A DNA stretch of 5,559 bases, taken from the NCBI GenBank assembly GCA_016763235.1, contig JAESUE010000361.1, positions 1-5,559 on the forward strand. Direction: 5' to 3'. Position 1 is the first letter of the stretch, and each line of letters opens with the position of its first letter. The translations under genes were made by a program, and so were the position numbers. Under the pieces are notes generated by a model. That model saw nothing but the letters and a program-made list of their open reading frames with translations. It did no database searches and had not been told where the DNA came from. Positions 5,236-5,559 of this stretch are shown one piece after another. This stretch comes from Pseudomonadales bacterium (lineage in GTDB: Bacteria > Pseudomonadota > Gammaproteobacteria > Pseudomonadales > UBA3067).

Positions 5236-5559
5236 CTATTTTACTTGCAAGGTTAGTAACGCACTTGGCGCTGTTTGCTTCACTGCATTATGAAAGCTTC
5301 GTGCATTAGAGTCTGTAATCCCAATACACCCTAAAGTTCCAGGCTTATTGCCATCTGGATGAATACCAAGGCGACCACCAGTTTTACCACGATTAGTTTG
5401 AAATTTGGGGTAAATAGGTACAAAGAAACCCATGCCAGTTTTATCTCGATACGGAACATCTACTTTGTTGGCTCTTCGTAGATTTGTGTGGAGCTCATGG
5501 AGCCATTTCCAATCCGCCGCAATAAAATAATATGCTATTTCTAAATCCGTCAAAGGATC
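5236..5559 (-). CDS. L,D-transpeptidase-like (YkuD-type) protein, N-terminus cut off
   Basis: The frame is open from the right edge (reading DPLTDLEIAYYFIAADWKW) to a TAG at 5238-5236. About 107 residues are visible and the N-terminus is missing. A TTG at 5553 could be a start but has no visible ribosome binding site, and the open frame past it argues for a longer protein. The key stretch is GRLGIHPDGNKPGTLGCIGIT. This spacing of His, Gly-Thr and Gly-Cys-Ile matches the YkuD active site (HG...S/T-x-GC[IV]), where the Cys is the nucleophile that forms or exchanges peptidoglycan crosslinks. Counting from that TTG, these are His65 and Cys76. The usual HG is HPDG here, and the motif is followed by GIT where many family members have an Arg, so this is a divergent branch. 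No signal peptide is visible in the retained part. It lies directly upstream of the small lipoprotein gene. Confidence 0.6.
   Translation of the reverse strand, partial: DPLTDLEIAYYFIAADWKWLHELHTNLRRANKVDVPYRDKTGMGFFVPIYPKFQTNRGKTGGRLGIHPDGNKPGTLGCIGITDSNARSFHNAVKQTAPSALLTLQVK

Overview
The window looks like a mosaic accessory region from a Gram-negative, gammaproteobacterium-like genome. Two predicted outer-membrane lipoproteins with clear lipoboxes, a VapBC pair and scattered short inverted repeats support this. The species cannot be named from the sequence. Base composition is uneven: the large lipoprotein gene is close to balanced, while the genes on either side are clearly A+T-rich, which suggests separate acquisitions.

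Layout, left to right. (1) Positions 1-331 hold no convincing complete gene, though a leftward gene may begin at position 34. (2) A small leftward gene at 332-751 encodes a pRiA4b ORF-3-like protein. (3) Positions 752-1210 are non-coding and contain a possible group II intron scrap and one copy of a dispersed inverted repeat. (4) A large leftward gene at 1211-3502 encodes a secreted lipoprotein with an Ig-like domain, a right-handed beta-helix and a C-terminal fibronectin type III domain. (5) Positions 3503-4056 are rich in repeats. An 18-bp-register tandem array there reads, on the minus strand, as a small ORF with in-frame KELLGQ repeats, and a second full inverted repeat follows. (6) A rightward vapB-vapC toxin-antitoxin operon occupies 4057-4655 and lies between two near-identical 22-bp direct repeats. 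(7) A leftward pair ends the window: an L,D-transpeptidase-like (YkuD-type) protein cut by the right edge, then, after a 7-bp gap, a small lipoprotein.

The repeat consensus GTAGTGCCTGTCCTAG ties the middle of the window together. Copies lie at 983-998, 3579-3590 (inverted and shortened), 3659-3674, 3695-3710, 3979-3994 and 4710-4725. Two copies carry an upstream inverted arm and can fold into hairpins.

The most unusual signals are the repeat that has become an in-frame hexapeptide-coding array, the repeat-bracketed toxin-antitoxin module, and the peptidoglycan-enzyme plus lipoprotein pair, which is arranged like an effector and its immunity protein. The last interpretation is inference only.
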